Shown piece by piece: positions 62,831 to 64,000 of a DNA stretch of 64,000 nt; position 1 is the first letter of the stretch; each line of letters begins with the position of its first letter. This DNA comes from Owenweeksia sp. (GTDB lineage: Bacteria > Bacteroidota > Bacteroidia > Flavobacteriales > Schleiferiaceae). The translations under genes were made by a program, and so were the position numbers. A model generated the notes under the pieces. It was not told the DNA's origin. It ran no database searches and saw only the letters and a program-made list of their open reading frames with translations. The DNA is taken from the NCBI GenBank assembly GCA_002695025.1, contig NZNV01000001.1, positions 186,001 through 250,000 on the forward strand, in the 5' to 3' direction.

Positions 62831-63712
62831 TTAATCTTCCTGTAGGTATTCACCGCGCTTGCGAAGTAAAAAACCCACTAGGTAAGAGGTAATAAAGGAA
62901 GTAGCACTGTATAATACCCCAACCAATGCCATTTTTGGCTGTTCCAGTATACTGGTGGCTATAAATATGGCCAGGGCCACGTTTTGCAGGCCCATTTCTA
63001 TGGCTATGGTGTAGGAACCACGGTGAGTAATTCCGGCCCTCCGGGAAATCAGGTAACCGGTGATCATGGTACTTATATTCAATAGCAGGCCGGGAAAGAC
63101 CAGTATATAATCCGTGCTCAGGTTAAAATCACGCCCTCCCTCCTCGGAAAGGGATACCAATATGAAGATGGCCAGCATAATGCCCAGCAGGATATACCTC
63201 AAAGGCCCTTTTACCGGTTCCACCCATTTTTCCGGACCCTTTTCATTCACCAGCACACCCAGTAAAACGGGGGCAATCACCGTGATCAGCATATTGCTGA
63301 ATATTTCCCAGAAGGAAAGACTGATGCCTTGGTGGCTGCCCAGGAAAATATCAGTAGCTATACTTACGATAAACGGTATGGTAAAGAGAATGAGAAAGCT
63401 GTTGAAGGCCGTGAGCGATACGGAAAGGGCAATGCGTCCGCGTAAAAGGAAAGTAAGCAGGTTAGAGGCCGTTCCTCCCGGGCAGGCAGCAATTAATATA
63501 AAACCAGCCTTGTAAATGGGCTCCATGGGCCAGAACCATACAATGGCAAAAGCCATGATCGGTAAAAGGACCATTTGCAGGCTCAGTCCGGTGATAATAG
63601 CTTTAGGATGCCTGAAAACACGGGTGAAATTAGACGCTTTGATATTGATCCCGATGCCAAACATGATCAGCGCGATGCCGGCAGGAACCATAAAATCCAA
63701 AAGCTCTGACAT
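62831..63712 (-). CDS. Bile acid:sodium symporter (BASS) family protein
   Basis: A 293-residue inner-membrane protein with about ten helices. Family markers are MFGIGINIKASNFTRVFRHPKAIITGLSLQMVLLPIMAF, LIAACPGGTASNLLTFLLRGRIALSVSLTAFNSFLILFT and TIAIEMGLQNVALAIFIATSIL, which match the sodium- and substrate-site segments of ASBT/PanS proteins. Substrates in bacteria include pantothenate and other organic anions. It is 42 bases upstream of the SLC13 gene on the same strand. Confidence 0.93.
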   Translation of the reverse strand: MSELLDFMVPAGIALIMFGIGINIKASNFTRVFRHPKAIITGLSLQMVLLPIMAFAIVWFWPMEPIYKAGFILIAACPGGTASNLLTFLLRGRIALSVSLTAFNSFLILFTIPFIVSIATDIFLGSHQGISLSFWEIFSNMLITVIAPVLLGVLVNEKGPEKWVEPVKGPLRYILLGIMLAIFILVSLSEEGGRDFNLSTDYILVFPGLLLNISTMITGYLISRRAGITHRGSYTIAIEMGLQNVALAIFIATSILEQPKMALVGVLYSATSFITSYLVGFLLRKRGEYLQED

Positions 63713-63769
63713 AGGGGAGTTAGCGATTAAACGGGAATTTAACCGCTGAAGCGAATTCTTGTTTGAGAA

Positions 63770-64000
63770 TTAGCTTAAAATAGATCTATATAGCTGTAAA
63801 TAAGCATGTATACAATTTTCCCAACTGAATTGGCGGGTATATTCCTGCAAAGCCCGCGAGGCAGCTTGACGATCCTCTTCAAAACTGGCCAGCCCTCTTT
63901 CAAGGGTTTCAGCCATAAGCTCCGGATCAAAAGAATCCCAGTAAAAAGCCTGATCACCACCAATTTCCGGCAAGCTTGCATAGCGACTTAAAAAAACGGG
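63770..64000 (-). CDS. Glycosyltransferase C-terminus (partial)
   Basis: The frame enters from the right edge and ends at 63770, leaving 76 residues: PVFLSRYASLPEIGGDQAFYW, then SFDPELMAETLERGLASF and a helix ending in AYLQLYRSILS. The SLPEIGGD motif is the donor-binding loop typical of GT-B family 4 (GT1-type in older usage) glycosyltransferases. The acceptor and sugar are unknown. Only the last part of the gene is visible, and no start is seen within the window. Confidence 0.87.
   Translation of the reverse strand, partial: PVFLSRYASLPEIGGDQAFYWDSFDPELMAETLERGLASFEEDRQAASRALQEYTRQFSWENCIHAYLQLYRSILS

Overview
The window reads as a chromosomal segment of a Bacteroidota member, most likely order Flavobacteriales and possibly a Cryomorphaceae- or Schleiferiaceae-like lineage. 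Evidence for this is the type IX secretion (T9SS) C-terminal sorting domains (end of the first partial gene, and the genes at 20743 and 42904), a PorP/SprF protein, the purH-mreBCD-mrdA-rodA order, the coaX-OMP-TPR-lptC-CNNM-PpiD run, few purine-rich Shine-Dalgarno sites, and several promoters of the Bacteroidota type (TTG, then TAnnTTTG). Genus is not determined. Nearly all of the sequence is dense housekeeping genome. I found no insertion sequence, prophage, CRISPR array, rRNA operon or restriction/defence island.

Layout. 1-3.1 kb: the end of a T9SS-secreted protein, then a LytS-type sensor kinase overlapping its LytTR response regulator. 3.2-3.5 kb: tRNA-Phe on the minus strand and a promoter region divergent with coaX. 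3.5-11.3 kb: coaX followed by an envelope-biogenesis run (beta-barrel protein, TPR protein, LptC, small membrane protein, CNNM/CBS protein, PpiD-like chaperone). 11.3-18.3 kb, minus strand: purH followed by the rod-shape operon mreB-mreC-mreD-mrdA-rodA. 18.4-20.6 kb: an ABC permease, a free-methionine-sulfoxide reductase and a DgkA-type kinase. 20.7-25.1 kb: a large type B T9SS cargo protein and a PorP/SprF barrel carrying a C-terminal SPOR domain. 25.2-30.6 kb: DinB-like protein, NUMOD4/HNH protein, M3 oligopeptidase and a TPR sensor kinase. 30.7-38.2 kb, plus strand: ksgA, mgtE, an outer-membrane transporter-like protein, an MscS channel, a 2-hydroxyacid dehydrogenase, a small GNAT protein and a peptide-binding lipoprotein. 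38.5-42.8 kb, minus strand: Na+/H+ antiporter, then Maf, UbiA-type prenyltransferase, KdsC-like phosphatase and DUF2520 protein in tight array. 42.9-46.6 kb: a second type B cargo and a subtilisin. 46.6-50.9 kb, minus strand: cytochrome c maturation genes ccmB-ccmC-ccmD-ccmE-ccmF. 51-64 kb: glutathione peroxidase, a cysteine-rich secreted protein, purT, a run of small genes including a CsaA-like tRNA-binding protein, amino-acid permease, DUF4397-like lipoprotein, membrane protein, malate dehydrogenase, DUF202 protein, two sodium-coupled carriers and the C-terminus of a glycosyltransferase cut by the window edge.

The strongest themes are cell-envelope construction (MreBCD/RodA/PBP2, LptC, PpiD, DgkA, KdsC) and T9SS export (two type B cargo proteins that share a C-terminal module, one beside a PorP/SprF-SPOR fusion). 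The most interesting items are the PorP/SprF-SPOR fusion, the CxxxY-type CcmE in a ccm cluster with no ccmA, the free-standing NUMOD4/HNH protein, and a strong promoter motif that abuts the ATG of the peptide-binding lipoprotein. I see no convincing wholly new system. The rest is well-known core biology plus a handful of uncharacterised small proteins.
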